From Yamagishiella unicocca (taxonomy: Eukaryota; Chlorophyta; Chlorophyceae; Chlamydomonadales; Volvocaceae): 64,000 bases of DNA. Below, in pieces: positions 1 through 13,100 of the stretch. Both the position numbers and the translations under genes were made by a program. The DNA is taken from NCBI GenBank assembly GCA_003116995.1, contig BDSL01000136.1, positions 62,001-126,000 on the forward strand. The letters run 5' to 3'. The first letter of the stretch is position 1; each line of letters starts with the position of its first letter. A model generated the notes under the pieces. The model saw nothing but the letters and a program-made list of their open reading frames with translations. It ran no database searches and was not told the DNA's origin.

Positions 1-41
1 GCAAGCCCGATCAAGCCCGATCAAGCCCGATCAAGCCCGGG
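1..41. repeat. Short tandem repeat at window edge
   Basis: A 10-bp unit (AAGCCCGATC) is repeated nearly four times. It is cut by the window start, so the array may be longer. Confidence 0.8.
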
Positions 42-147
42 ACAAGAGAGGGCCTTACCATGACGGTGTGAGGATTACCCGTGTGGCGTACCTTGCTGTT
101 CGTATCGTACATCAGTGTTACTCATCTAGTATTGCCGCATACACATC

Positions 148-1571
148 ATGCCAAACGCAATGACTGTCGTAAACTCAAAGATGGCAGCTGCCGTTCATCG
201 GACGACGTCCGTGGCATGCTATACCATGCCGTACAGGCCGGTACGACCTTCGGATGCGCAACGGGACGTCCGACTGGAAGGTAGGTACCGGGGGTGGACA
301 GGTTACTGTCGTGCCGATACCCCTGAGTGGTCGCGTTTAACGCCTCCTTTGGCCAGCGGATAACAACGGATAGCCATAGCCGATTGACAGACTCTTGGTG
401 ACCGGTATGCTGCGTATGCGGCACTGCCCATGCCAGATTGGTGTCCGGAATCTTACAAACCCGGGCTTGGAACCGTAGCATGAGCTTGTGCAGTGGGCAC
501 GACCAGCAGCCCGCAGCCTCATGCTCGTCCCTGGCTACCGCCTTGCCGCTTGCAGGCCTGGATACGGCGCGCTTTCATGGTGCTTCCGGATCGAATGGCA
601 AGTGTACGGAGTTCCAACCGAGGGTAGGGGCGCTCATCCGTGATGGCAGCGGGATGTATGGTGTGCTCGGGCCCACCCCGCCCACCCCTAAAAGCCATGC
701 CTACATACGGTCCATGCAGGGCACAGCTACGGAGCTGGCAGACGTCATCGCTGCTGACCCCGACATTGCGCCCAAGCTCGACCTCAGGTAGGACTTGCGT
801 ACCTGGACATGATGCTCAGCAAACAGGCCGAGCCTGGCAGGTTGTGTTGGCGGGAGTTGCCAAGCAGGGCATCTTTTCTTTCGCAGTAAGGTTAGAGAAC
901 CATCACAGCGTCCCCAATGGGTGCAAATGCTGGAGGATGTCGGCCTCCCCCCGGTAACCTGCTTGATTATCTTGTCGTAATGCCGTACATGTGCACACGC
1001 AGGCCGCACCCCGGCTGCCGGGAGGTACGCAGGTGGAAGCGAGTCATGACCGGTGCGCTGTGCAGGTGGGTGGCTGCCATGTCCGCAGGCGGGGCAGGGG
1101 TGCGGCACACAGGGGCTGGGAGCCCCATACGCCCTGATCAGCCTCTCATAGCGCCCACATGCCACTCCACTCCTGCAGTTTTCCGTGGATCGTCAACACC
1201 GGCCTGAAGCGAGGGCGACTAACACTATATCGCCTTGACGAGCAGGTACAACACACTTATACTCATACTCATACTGCGGAAACTCGCACCACGTGACCCC
1301 TTAGGGGGCGCGCGAGCGTCGGTGCATGGGGCCAGATGGGAGCTGCTTGCTGTTGCCGGTCGTCTAGATGGGAGTTCAGGAGGATGGAATGGCGGTGTCG
1401 TCTGGTATGTGGAGGAGGAGCTCCCGCATCGCCCGGGAACTTTCGGCACCGGTCGGATCCCATCCAGCTCGCAGCAATCTGGTTCACACCTTCGCTCGCC
1501 GCGGCCATACTGGCTCGTCACGGTGGCTTTGCAGAGTGCCTGCGCTGAGTATCCTGTGGCTGTCCAGCTAG
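148..1571 (+). CDS. Possible multi-exon gene, unknown function
   Basis: Several short open segments have good splice borders and keep phase. A possible first exon at 148-279 ends at a GTAGGT donor. A segment up to 787 reads ...TELADVIAADPDIAPKLDL and ends at GTAGGA. Exon 887-953 (reading KVREPSQRPQWVQMLEDVG) joins it in phase, and exon 1003-1065 follows. After that the model is ambiguous: an exon from 1179 can end at a stop at 1238, or in another frame reach a GTACAA donor near 1244 and join an open segment at 1368-1571. No domain is recognised. The joins around 279-560 and 1066-1370 are unresolved, so this could also be several unrelated fragments. Confidence 0.3.
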
Positions 1572-1959
1572 CCTGGTGGTCACCCACGCCCTTCGTTGCG
1601 AAGTATCAACTTCGCCAATGATGGCCTCTCAGCGGCGGCTTCGGTCGTCGCTCTACCTGATCAGTCCTGCAGGGCTGTATCCTACTTTGTGGTCTTCTTT
1701 CAGCATTTCTCTGGACTCTGGTAGCTTTCGCCGACACAGCTTCGTCGGCCCTGGTGTCTCTCGCGCATGCCGCAGCCGGTGCCAGTACGCAGCCTACGCA
1801 AGTCCTGCAAAGCTACCTGGCGTTGCATACTGAAGTGGTTTCCGTATTGCAGGCGAAGGTTGCGCCACGGCTCAGCCATTCGGGCGTGTTGCCGGTCTGC
1901 CTTTTTCTAGAGACTGCTGTTGGTGTTGACCTCAACTGGTTGATGGTATTAAGTACCAT
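1572..1959. other. No gene recognised
   Basis: A 388-bp stretch between the doubtful first gene and the LINE tail. It contains short open frames only, without convincing splice borders or motifs. Confidence 0.5.
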
Positions 1960-2312
1960 TGTTTCTTCCCGTCTCGCTATGGGCATCGGCCCGTTTCGGG
2001 TGTGGGACGTTTTCGGGATCTTGGGGGGGGAGTTATCCGATTGTGTTGCCGAGGCGTGCTGCTGTCTCTCCATTCGGGGGTCTGCTTGGGATGCATGTGG
2101 CCATGTGCAGGGGAGCCATCAGCGCAACCTCCCCCTGTGTATTGGTGCTTGCTGTTTCCTCTGGGCTCTCGGTTGTGAGGCTCTGGGTGGTTTGTCTTTC
2201 GGAACCGTCGGTTTTCTCTGCTTTCCTTGTCTTTTTCAGTGTCAGGCGATGCGCCCGATGGCTCTACCTTTTCAGGTCTGGAGCCCACTGTAACGATTAC
2301 AACAACACACTT
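1960..2312 (+). mobile_element. LINE 3' tail fragment (5'-truncated)
   Basis: The last 90 bp or so closely match the 3' end of the LINE at 34.9-39.9 kb: the same TCAGTGTCAGGCGATGCGCC core, the same short spacer and the same ending, CTGTAACGATTACAACAAC. The part upstream is only loosely similar (a shared GGTGGTTTG block), suggesting a related subfamily. The short (CAA)n ending is typical of a non-LTR element that does not use a long poly(A) tail. Related tails lie at 39.8 kb and 57.5 kb. No coding sequence is retained. Confidence 0.6.
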
Positions 2313-3248
2313 GCTCCCTTAGGCTCTAGAACGCTCACTTTATGCTCTACAACGCACGCCTTACCGGTGTCCTTGCTGGCAGGTTAAGAGCCCTATTCGC
2401 ATCAAATTCTCGCAGGGAGCGGGTTGAGCGCAAGTCTACATCAGTTGATGGGCCGCCACCCGCAGGCAGCTGCAGTCGTAGGCTCTGCCTGACCAAGTCC
2501 ACATTACGACGCGGTTGTGTATCCTTCATGGGGTCGCGGTGTCTACCCGCATACCGGTGTCTACGTGGTGTTACGATTAGGCTAATGGGGCTCAATGGAG
2601 CGTTTACCCTTTGTTTCGGAAGTGTTGCGAGGGAGGACAAGGGCCTGATAGCAGCGTTATTGTTGTAATTGTTACAGTGGGCTCCATTGTTATTATGACT
2701 CCGATCGAGGCCAGGATCATGTTCGTCATACTGAAACTGTTATGTGACTTAAAGGACTTAGCTCCTGGGGAGCTAGTACCAAGATGCCATTCCTAACCAG
2801 GAGCTAGTACCAAGATGCCACTCCTAACTATCTGCCTGCTCTCCAGCTCAATTGTCACAGCGAGAGCCAAAGTGGCACTCAAAGTCACCCAGTAAACACC
2901 CTGCCTGCAACGACATCGGCATGCTCCAGACTGGGAGCAGAAGCGTGTCATGCATTGCAAATGCGTCGCATTACCTAATAACAAGCAGTGCGTATGGATG
3001 GTAATCCTTCTGAGATACCGGGAAGACACAGCTCTCATTCCGGGCCTGTCATGCACGTCACCGATATGCACATAACCGATACAGCACAGCAGCATCTGAC
3101 GGCAACGCCTGCCGGTGATGTACTTCACCCGTCACTGCCATGGCAGACCGGGCAGCGCCTTGCAGCCCAAGCATTCGTATCCTAGGACTTGTCCACTAGT
3201 AGCTGCCTAATTCTCTGCCATAGGGCGATTCTGCGTACATGGCCTCCG
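2313..3248. other. Intergenic stretch / 3' flank of the minus-strand HMG gene
   Basis: No gene is seen. A 24-bp phrase around GGAGCTAGTACCAAGATGCC occurs twice in tandem near 2768-2825. The part nearest 3248 is probably the 3' UTR of the HMG-box gene read from the other strand. Confidence 0.4.
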
Positions 3249-6200
3249 TCATTTGCCGCCACGTCGGGGCCTGACACTCCCAGCACCCTCCTCCACGCCC
3301 GCCTTGGCGACAGCCTTGCCCTTGGGCCCCCCCCGCCCGGTCTTGGTGGCCACCACCGCCTCCTCCATGTCGGCCTCGCCCTGCTGGCCCTCTTTAACCC
3401 CTTCGGGTACCGCCTTTGCGCCACTCTTGCGCTGCTTCTTGCCTGGTGGTCGACCCCGCCCGCGTGCAGCGGCTGCCTTGTTCTCCGCTGCCTGCATCTT
3501 CGGCTCTTCCTCAGCCTCCGCCGCCTCGCCCTCATCAGCAGCAGAACGCTTCGTGCCCTTGCTGCGCTTGGGCGCCTTTGCAGCGGGCTCCTTCGTCGGC
3601 TCCTCTCGCTCTTGTGCCTCGTCCTCCAGTGCTACCTCCTCCAACGCGCCAGCCTTGGCGCCCTGAGCTGCTGTGGCGCGCCCCTTGCGCTTTATGGCTG
3701 ATTTGCCACCGCCGCTTGGTGCAGCTGCAGCGGCGGCAGTGGCGACTGGCTTTGCGGGTGCCGGCTCAGCCGCCTTCACGGCTTTGCGCCCACGCTTTGG
3801 TGCCTGGAGAGGTGCGGCAGGTGAGGAGGAGCGGAGCGAGGTAAGCGTCAAGAGTAACATCTGCGTAGTGCCCTAACCCCTTCAGAGGCATGGCACGGCG
3901 AACGCAGTGGCACGTGCTAGAAAGGGGGTATTGTAACTTGTCTCTGAACCGGCAGCAAGGGCAGCAACCGGCAGCAAGGGCGCGAGTAAGGCACACTAAT
4001 GAAGTCCTTGTTGGGTGAACGGCCAGACATGACTAATGATAACACCGGGTTTCGAATCCTAGAGCCCTCATCCAAGGCCTCTAGAGTGAGAGATGCAGTC
4101 GAAGATTAGATGGAGCTATGGGCTCGCTCCTCACACTCGTCGTCGAGGCATCCAGCAGCTGTTGAGGTGAGGTGATGATGGGGTGCGGCGAGGGAGGCGT
4201 CCCACCCGTACACCATTATTCCGTGCGAGTATTTCGAAAATACTCGGACAGCCGTTGCAGCAATAGCGGCCGCCAGCCGCACCAGCCCACGCCAGCGCAA
4301 GCTTACCGCCACAACAACCGGCGGCTCTGGCTCCTCCTCCGACTCTGGCACTTTCTCCTCGACTACCTCCACCTTCTCCTCGGCCTTGTTCTTCGATCTG
4401 CCCTTGCGTGCCGTGGCCTTGGCCGTGGGCTTGGCTGCTGGTGGTGTACAGCGGGTAAGATGGTTTCAGGCAGACAGCCTCAGGAAGAGCATGTTGATTA
4501 GGCTCAGCAAGCACATGCGCTCGCAGTGTAGACCACCGCAACCCTCCTACAGCAACGCAAGGTCACATCCCACCACCTACGTGACCGATCATCAGCACGG
4601 GACGCAACCGCGGCGCACGTACCTGCTGTCACCGCAGTGCCGGCCTGCTTCTTGTTGCCCCGACTTGCCGCAGCAGTCGGCCGCTTGGGCTGCTCCTCCT
4701 CCTGCTCAGAATCTTCTACCCGCTCCAGCTCCTCCCGCTCACTGTCGGGTTCACCCCGGCGCCGGCGCTTGGAGCCGGCGGCGGCCTTCGGCTCTTGTAC
4801 AACAGCCTTCGCAGCAGCAGCGGCCCTGGCCGCGGGCTTGGCCGCGGGCTTCGGCTTCTTCGCCTGATACCGCGGCGGCTCCTCCTCTTCCTCCTCCTCG
4901 CTCTCCGGCTTTTCGTCGTCGTCATCAAGCCCGTACTCGTCCTCGCTCCCCGAGCTGACCTCCCCTGCCAAATCTTCCTCCTCCTCATCCGCCTCCCCCT
5001 CATCTTCTTCCTCCTCCTCCTCCACAGCCTTCCGCCGCCGCTGCGCTGGCTGCTGCCCCGCCACCTTCTTGCCGGTGGCTTCCTTTGCCCCCGCCGAGGC
5101 CTTCCGCTGCACTGCCGCCTTTCCGCCACGCTTCTTTCCGTTGACGGCGACGGCAGTAGCCTTCCCACCATCAATCTGATCAGCATCCACGTCCTGGCAG
5201 TCGCCGTCAGCGCCATCCTCGGCAGCACCATCCTCGGGATCCTCGCCCAGCAGCTCCCTCCGCTGGCGCTCCGCCCATCGCAGCGGAGCGCGGCTCACCT
5301 TGGCGGCCTTAGCGGCGGCTGCTGTGGACGCCTTCTTGGCCATGGCTTTGCCGGCCTTGCCGGCAGGCGCCACCCCCTCAGCCTCCTCCTGCTGCACGTC
5401 ACCGGCAGCGGCGATCTTGCCGGTATCGGTCTCCGCTGCCTTGCCCTTCCTCTTGCCCTTTGGCGCCTTGCCTTTGCTGCCGATCTCCGCATCATCCTCC
5501 CCGGCATCGGCTATTTCGACCTCCTCCATATCCGCATCCGCCGCCGACCCCTTGTTGTCCTCGTCGCCACTGGCAGCTGCCTCCGCCGCGGCGGCCGCCT
5601 TGCCACGCTTCCCACCGCCGTTGGTCTCCCGCCAAGCGAGCATTTCCCTACGGAAGCGCTCCTTGTCGGCTGAGGTTGGGTCGGTGGTAAGGAAAGAGGC
5701 AACCAAAGGCTAAGAGGATGCTGTAAAGGCGAGCAATAGTTCAGAGCTTTTTCGACTAGCCGACGTGGAACAGGGACCAACATGACTGTACTCAAGCTAC
5801 TATTCGGCCTTTCCGAAAGGCGCACCCAAGACGTCAAGATTAACACCACAGTGTCTTCAGTGTAACCCAGTCAACCATATCCCCGTCCACTCACCCGCCG
5901 CCTGCTCCAGATACACCGTCCGCTCGTCACCCTTCATGGTCGTCCAGCGGTTCGCGCACTCGGCCCGCACGGCCGTACGCAGTCGCCGCACCTCCGCCAT
6001 GTTAGACATCAGGTCAGGCTCCTCTTCCAGGGCCTTGTGCACCGCGTCCAACATCATAAAGTCAATCGGACCGCGGCAAGGGACCGGACCGCCGCCAGAG
6101 ATGCGAGCAGGCTTGGCGTCGGGTGCTGCGCCGCCACGCTTCCAGCTTGTGCCAGCCATCCAGTCTGGGTCACGAAGTGGGATGGTCGGGCAGAGGTTTG

Positions 6201-6806
6201 GGGTTAGGGTGGAGGGATGTATGCAAGCAAAGTGCATGGCCAATCCAGTATAGGGACAAGCAGACGTGGACGCAAGGAGCAACGCTTAATGGGTTTCGTC
6301 ATTGCATAAAATATCAGTCGAAGGTTGGGGCATATATGCGCCAGTTGGACAACAGGAGATGCCGTGTCCGAGACCCGCAGCCTCCTGACGGGAACATGCA
6401 GCATTCTTGGCGACCGGCAGCCCTGAAAGTCGAAATGCAATTCGACGCGTTCGTATTGCCAAAATGCAAGGACGCTGTGAACGCGTTCAGCGGGCACTTT
6501 GTAACTGTAACACCCGGCTGTCGATTTGGAATTTGGCGCGCGAACCAGGGCGGCTCCTCGACGAGGGCCAAACCAGTATAATTCGTCACTATTGTCCCCT
6601 GCTTCCCATGTGAACGCACTTAGCGGCATGAGGGCCTTCGATGGCTCCGGCTGCGCGGCATCTTTGCCAAAAAATGACTTGGACGACAGCTTTGAAGGCT
6701 GCTTGGCTTCTGCCCGCTCATCACGCTCAGTTAAGACCGCGAAGGGAGTGTCCTGAATAGAATCCTTAGCGGCAGACGCCTTGGTCTTGGTCCTGGGCCT
6801 ACCCAT
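3249..6806 (-). CDS. HMG-box / AT-hook acidic-basic nuclear protein, multi-exon
   Basis: Likely a chromatin-associated DNA-binding protein. Supported exons (given as + coordinates, read right to left) are 6164-5895, 5669-4623, 4437-4307 and 3803-3249; all junction phases agree. A first exon starts at ATG 6806 (MGRPRTKTKA, an AT-hook-like start) but its 3' end is not fixed. The 6164/5669 junction creates a good C-terminal half of an HMG box: RWTTMKGDERTVYLEQAA joined to ADKERFRREMLAW, matching the family pattern W..L...E...Y...A..DK.RY..EM. After the box come Lys/Ala-rich basic blocks alternating with long Glu/Asp runs. The last exon has a second AT-hook (RGRGRPPGKK). The N-terminal half of the box is divergent. 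Such proteins bend or bind DNA in nucleus or nucleolus; the exact role is unknown. It is divergently paired with the import-receptor gene. Confidence 0.7.
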
Positions 6807-7178
6807 GGCTTGGACTCACGAATACCTGACAAGATTACGCTGGCGGAGTGGCAAGCTATGGACCGATCCTAATGCCAGATACGTGTGGGGTGTCTGGCTG
6901 TCTACTTTCTTAACAAGGTGTCGTTACTGTTTTTCCCTCCATCAGTCCGACGCCGTACACGAAACCGGCGTCCAGCAACGGTACATGCATACTCGGTTGC
7001 TCCTGCAGAACTTTTCGTTGGTGCCCAGGCCGGTCATTGTAAATAGTCCGGCGCGGTCTGGCTTCCTGACAGCACTTTCCCTTTGATCCTGCGTCCATCG
7101 CCATCTCCTGATAAAAATAGCCGATGCGTGCGGACGCGTGCAGATAGAGTGGGCCCGTATTTAGATCAAAGTCGCAAA
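6807..7178. promoter_or_regulatory. Shared divergent promoter region
   Basis: Only 372 bp separate the minus-strand HMG gene ATG (6806) from the plus-strand import-receptor ATG (7179), so both promoters and both 5' UTRs must lie here. No clear TATA box was picked out. Bidirectional control is inferred from geometry only. Confidence 0.45.
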
Positions 7179-10100
7179 ATGGATCAACAGTTCCGGGCTG
7201 CGCTGGGGGCAATGTTCGGACCCGACGCAGCCCAGCAGCAAGCTGCGAACCTATGGCTCAATGACTTCGCAAAGATGCCAGATGCCTGGGGATGCGCTCT
7301 GGCGATACTGGAGCCGACCAGCGGCGCAACGCTAGAGCAGGCGTTCTTTGCGGCAAACATGCTGGCATCAAAGACGCGCAGCGAGTGGGGCCGGCTAAGC
7401 CCGCAGCAGCGTTCAGAGCTGTCGGATGCCTTCGCGTGAGCTTGGGTAGCCTGGGCTTTCTGTAGTGACGCTTCTAGGGACGATGTGGGGCGTGGGAGCT
7501 GTGGGGAATGGGGCCCCGGCGCCGCTGCCCCCGCGGCTGCACGCTGTCGCATAGGAGCGGACGATGCGAGTGACGCGGCAATTTGGGTTGGGTTGAAGGA
7601 TAGCGGCCTGCGGGCTGTCCTTTAGCTGCCCGTCCAGGGCGCAGGCCGGGCGGAGGGAAGCTGGCGGAAGCAGAGCAGGCCTGGTAGCCGGCACCCTGAT
7701 CTGCGGGCACCTCCCCCCTGGTAGCCGGCACCCTGATCTGCGGGCACCTCCCCCCTGGTAGCTGGCACCCTGATCTGCGGGCACCTCCCCCCTGGTAGCC
7801 GGCACCCTGATCTGCGGGCACCTCCCCCCTGGTAGCCGGCACCCTGATCTGCGGGCACCTCCCCCCTGGTAGCTGGCACCCTGATCTGCGGGCACCTCCC
7901 CCCTGGTAGCTGGCACCCTGATCTGCGGGCACCTCCCCCCTGGTAGCCGGCACCCTGATCTGCGGGCACCTCCCCAAACTACTCTTCACCCACCCACCCG
8001 CCCCGCCGTGACCACACCCGCACCTACATCCGGACGTGCTATGCTGCCACCACCTCCTTCCGCGCCTTCACAAACCCTGCCGCTCCTTCTCCCACCTCCG
8101 CCCCCGTTTGCTCACCGCCCCTCCTCCTCCAGCTCCAAGCTACGCGGGCTGCTGCTGTCCGGAACTCCCTCGGCCGCCGCCGCGGTGCCCGTGGTGCTGG
8201 TGGACCGGCTGGCGCTGCTGGCGGCCTCGGCGGCGGCACTGGGCGGCGCAGCGACTGCTGAGCGGCACCTGGCGCTGGCGCAGGAGCTGGCGGAGGCGGC
8301 CCGGGCGGCGGGGGGGGCGGACAGGGTGGGTCGGAGGGATGGCGGGAGGGGGCGAAGTGTCGGTTAAGGAAGTGTTAACTGAATGATAATGTGCCACAGC
8401 TTGGAAACGTTTCTGCGCGAGGGTGTGTGTGTGCCGGTGTGCTGGTCGGAGATGCGATGGCGGCTCAGGGCGGCTCAGGGCGGACCCGCAAGGGCCGGCT
8501 GGTGGCGGGAGGAAGGGCCGACTGCGGTGTCGTGCCCACACTGCGGCGGCGGACACCTCCCGCCGCCCTGCTGCCTCGCTGCCAGCTACCGGAGCTGCCA
8601 GGCACCGGAGCTGCCAGGCACCGGAGCTGCGTTCCCCTCTTCCCACCCCCGCGCTCCGCCCTGCCACCCCCGCCCTCCGCACCCCTCCCCTCCCCAGTCT
8701 GGCTCGGAGGCGCTGCTGCGGTGCTCGCTGCTGGCCCTGCAGCTGCTGGCGGAGGAGGCGGAGGGGCTGGACAGGTGGGCGGCCCGGCACACTGAACCGC
8801 CCTGATGCTCTACCGACCCAATCGTCCTCATGCTCGCTCATACCCGCACCCACCTCCTCCTCTGTCGCCCTCCCCCCCCTCTGCCGGCGTCGCGTCGGCC
8901 CGCCGTCCATCCCCAAGTGGTCGGCGCCAGGCGCTGGTGGCCCCTCGTGGCGGGGGCCCCGAGGGCGCCTCTGCGGGGCTGGCTGCGCGGCGGGGCAGTG
9001 TGGTGGCGATGGCGCGGGAGGTGCTGGCGGCGGCGTCTGGTGGGGTGGGAAGGGAGCCGGGGCAGAAGGGGAAGGCGGGTAGGGGATGGATAGGGGAGGG
9101 ACAGAGGAGATAGGGGAGGGAGGGGGGAGGGATAGGGAAGTGCCAGCCGTTGTGTGAAGGCTTGTGTGGCTGTGTTGGGTCCGTCCCTCACGCTGCCCCG
9201 CCCCCGCCCCCGACCCACATGGCGGCCACGCCCCGGGCCCACGAGCAGCCGCCACGGCGGATGGCGGCCCTAGCTTCCCGCAGCTGCTGGCTGCCGTACG
9301 CTGCCTGGCCGCCTGGGTGCGGCTGGAGGACAGCGGCTGCTCGGGCTGCGGTGTCTCCCCGGGGGAGCTTGAGGTGGGGCGGGGGCCTGGAGGGCAGGGG
9401 AGGGGAGGGCAGGGGAGGGGAGGGCAGGGGAGGGGAGGGCAGGGGAGGGGCGCTTGTTCGAGGTGGAGGCGGGGGTGAGAGGCGTCAAGTGGGAGGGTGG
9501 ACTGGTCCCAACGGGATTCCAGGGGGGAAGAGGGTCGTCCAGTTAGCGGGCTCGAGTGGCGGCGTCGTGCGGGCTGCGGGTAGGTCCCTGTGTGCGCACC
9601 AACACGTGGTTGGCCGGGGGAGAGGGGGGAGCTGCGGCTTGCGGAACCGCACCTCCCACCCGGCGCCTCGGGGCCCGCACCGCCCCCCGCGAGCCAACCC
9701 ACTAACCCCACCTGCCTGCCGGCCTGGCATGCCCGGCCCCCCCTCTCAGCTCCCTAACGCCGCGCCTCCTCGGCCCCCGCAGGCCCTCTCTCCCGGCCTC
9801 ACCCCCGCGCTGCTCGGCCTCCTGGCGCTGCCGCCCCCCGGACCCGCCACCTCCTCACCCCTCGCCGCCCTACCGGCTGCACGGCAGCAGCAGCAGCCGA
9901 CTGTAACTCTGTATCAGGCTGTAGCAGACCTGGTGGTGGACCTGATAGGGCCGGGGGGTCGTACGGCTGCAGCGGCGGCTGGCGGCGAAGCCGCCGACGT
10001 CGCCGCCACCGCCGCTGCGGTGGATGTGCTCATCCCGCTGGGGCGGCAGCTGGCGGCGGCGGCGGCGGCTGAAGCGGCGGCGGAGTCCAGCGCCGCCGGC

Positions 10101-13100
10101 GGGGGCAGGGGCAGCGGGGCCGCGCTCAGCGCCCTGCTGGCGGGGGTCCGGGTGGCGGTTGCGGTTTCGGAGCGCAATCCCGGCGGTCTGGCCACGGGCC
10201 CTGGCGAGGGGGCGGTGGAGCTGGCGAAGACGGTGGTGGCGGCCCTGGCGGCTTGGTAGGCCCGGGCTGAGGGGGTGGGCGGGTAACGGTGGTGGAACAA
10301 GGGGGCTGGCATCCTAGTACCGGTCCAACCAGCTGCCTGACCGCACCACCATCAGACCTCTCCCGGAGCTCGCGACCTCGTTCGCCGAGCGCACAGCACA
10401 CAACCCCCCGTTGCCTCCAGAGGCCGCCTCCACAGGTTTGCCGGTAGTCAGTCCCAGTGCTCCAGCATGCGCCCACAAAATCGGTGTCCGATGACCATGC
10501 GCCAACTATCCTGTTCCTGTCGCGTAACCGGTTCTTTTCTGCCGCCCCCCGTTGCCCTCCCGCCCACAGCCCTGGCCGGCGGGAGGTGTGTGAGGCCTCC
10601 TCCGACTACTTCCTGGCGCTCAACACGGTGCCAACCAGGGAGCGACACCCAGCGCTGGGGGCGCCGCTGTACGGTGCGCTGTTGCCGTACGTGCTGCACT
10701 CCGTCTCCTACCCCCCCGGCTTCGAGGATTGGGAGTCTGAGGTGGAGGACGACGAGGAGGCCTTCCACAGGTGGGCCGGGAGGGGGCGGGAGAGGGGCGG
10801 GAGGGGGGCGGGAGGGGGGCGGGAGAGGGGCGGAAGGGGGGCGGGAGGGGGGCGGGAGGGGGCGGGAGGGGGGCGGGAGGGGGCGGGAGGGGGGCGGGAG
10901 GGGGCGGGAGGGGGGCGGGAGGGGGGCGGGAGGGGGGCGGGAGGGGGCGGGAGGGGGGCGGGAGGGGGCGGGAGGGTCGATGTCGGAACCCAGGTGGCCC
11001 ACCGGGTCGCTGCTGAGCAGGCGGCGCGTGTGCGGGTGGGCGGTGCGGCAGCTCGCGCTGCGGCAGCCGCTCCTCCCATGCCCTGCCCCCCGCCTGCTGG
11101 GGTCCACCCCCGCTTCCGATGTTGTGTAACCGGGTCTTCTCGCCAACCCCCTCATCATCCCCCACCCCGCAACACCCCGCAACACCCCCCACCCCCCGGG
11201 GCCACCTGGCGCACAGGTTCCGGGAGCAGCAGGCGGCCGACCTCCTGGAGAGCATGTACGGCCAGTGTCGTACGTCGATGGTGGCGCAGCTGGTGGCGGA
11301 GGCCACCACCTCCAACTGCGGCGACGGCGCCGCAGCGGCGGCGGCGGCAGGCCACCGGTCCCCCGGTGGGCTACCGCCTCCGCCGTCTGGCGGGGGCTCC
11401 TCCAACGACTGGCGGAGTGTTGAGGCGGCGCTGTTCTGCCTGCGTGCCGTACACCTGCCAGTCAAGGTGCGCGGCGACGATGAGTGTCGAGTCAAAGGCT
11501 GAAGGGGGGGACGGGGTTGGGTCGGGTCGCGATTGGCAGGTTACGGGATTCGGGAGTGGGGGGGAAGGGGTGCTGCTTTATCCAGTCCACACGGGGGCTG
11601 CTGGGTCGCTGGGTGTGCCGCCGTACAGCTCCTTCCCTCCCTGGACCTCCTCTTGCCCGAGGGCGCCGAAGGACGCAGCAGGTCCCCTTGAGCTACCTGG
11701 GACACCCCGGGTGGGGACACAGGCACCACCCACCCACCCACCTCCACCCACATGGGGGGTTACACGGTTCATTCGGCGCCGTTAAGGAGTCCTCGTCCGC
11801 AGCCCCCCCTGGAGTCCTGAGGCCGCTCCTTTCGCCCCCGCCTGCAGGCCGCCGCGCTGGGTGGGCGGGCGGGAGAGCTGGACTCGGCCGCAGCGGCCGC
11901 GGTGGCGGCGGAGTTGCAGGTGCGTGAGGGTGGGGAGACCAGGGGGCCCACAGAGGAGCGGCGCCGGAGCGAGGATAGCGTGCCAGCGGTGTTGCTGCGT
12001 ACCCGCCCGCCCCCGCCCCTGAGTCGCGCCCCCTGTCTGCTGCCGTCGCTCCCCTGCCCTGCCGCCCCCGCTGCAGGGGCTGCTGCTGCGGCTGTTCAAC
12101 GACATCTGCTCGCCGTCGGGGCGGGTAGCCGGGTAGGGTGGGTGGATGGGTGGCTACTTCCGGGATTGGGGGGGGGGGGGTTGGGCTGAGTGGGGCGGGG
12201 TATAGCGCATGAGCGGGCCTGGGAGCAGCTGGATAATAGTTACTGTAGTTGCAGACGTGCGAGCAAGGGTCAGTTCGGTGGCTCACGGACCGGCCCAGGG
12301 GGGGTTCCACCGGGTTGCGTGGGGGCTGCATAAGGCCTGCGGGGCGGGGTGCAGTTCGCTTCCACCGCTCCGCCCGCCCTATCGGCGTCAACCCCGCAGC
12401 CCCCCGGGGGCTCCAACCCCACCCCTTGCCATCCGCTTCGCCCACCAGCCCCGCATCCTGTCAGCACCCAGCGCCCCTCCACCACCACCACCGCCTTCAG
12501 GCTTCTGTCAGTCCCGTGGGTCTGCCTGGCGGTGACCCGCCTGATCGCCGAGTACGCGGCCTGGCTGGGCAAGGTGCCGGAGGCGCCGCTGCAGGTACGG
12601 TGCAGCTGGGCTGGGAGGGGGGAGGGGAAGCGGGCGGGGCCGGCGGGGCCCAGGGCCCTGCCCCCCGGGCCGGCATACCCCGGGCCCTCCCTGGTGCGGT
12701 GCGGTGCGGTGCGGGCAGTCCTCCTGCATGCTGGTAGCCCTACCCGGTTCCACCCTGCCCGGGATGAGGCCCACACTACCCCGGCGACGGGGGCCCCGGA
12801 CAACACCTCGCAGCGCCCGCCAACCCGCACCGCCAACCCGCACCGTCCCCCACCCCAGGCGTCTCTCGGCCTGCTGCTGCAAGCGCTGGCCGTACAGCCC
12901 GCTGCGGCCGCGTCTGCACAGGTGGGTGTTGGTGGCCGATGCGAAGTCCGGGGGTGAGAGTGAGCTCTGGATCGGTGCGGGGTGGGGCTGTGCGTCAGGC
13001 GGGGGGGAAGAGGGGGCTGTGTGGGGTGCGGCGAGTCTGGACCTTTAACACTCAACGACCAACCGACCGCCTAACCACCCTGCACTGGGCTCCCACCGCC

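Noticed and set aside
4041..4062. tRNA/SINE B-box-like GGGTTTCGAATCC
   Set aside because: Contains an extra T, and no A box or cloverleaf could be built around it.
4386..5713. Plus-strand Leu/Ser/Pro-rich frames opposite the HMG gene
   Set aside because: Complement of the Lys/Glu-rich exon; the minus strand has the HMG box and consistent splice phases.
8140..9711. A 523-codon minus-strand open frame
   Set aside because: It is the shadow of GC-rich exons and introns of the import-receptor gene. Composition is Pro/Ser/Arg-rich with no family motifs, while the plus strand gives phased exons with homology.
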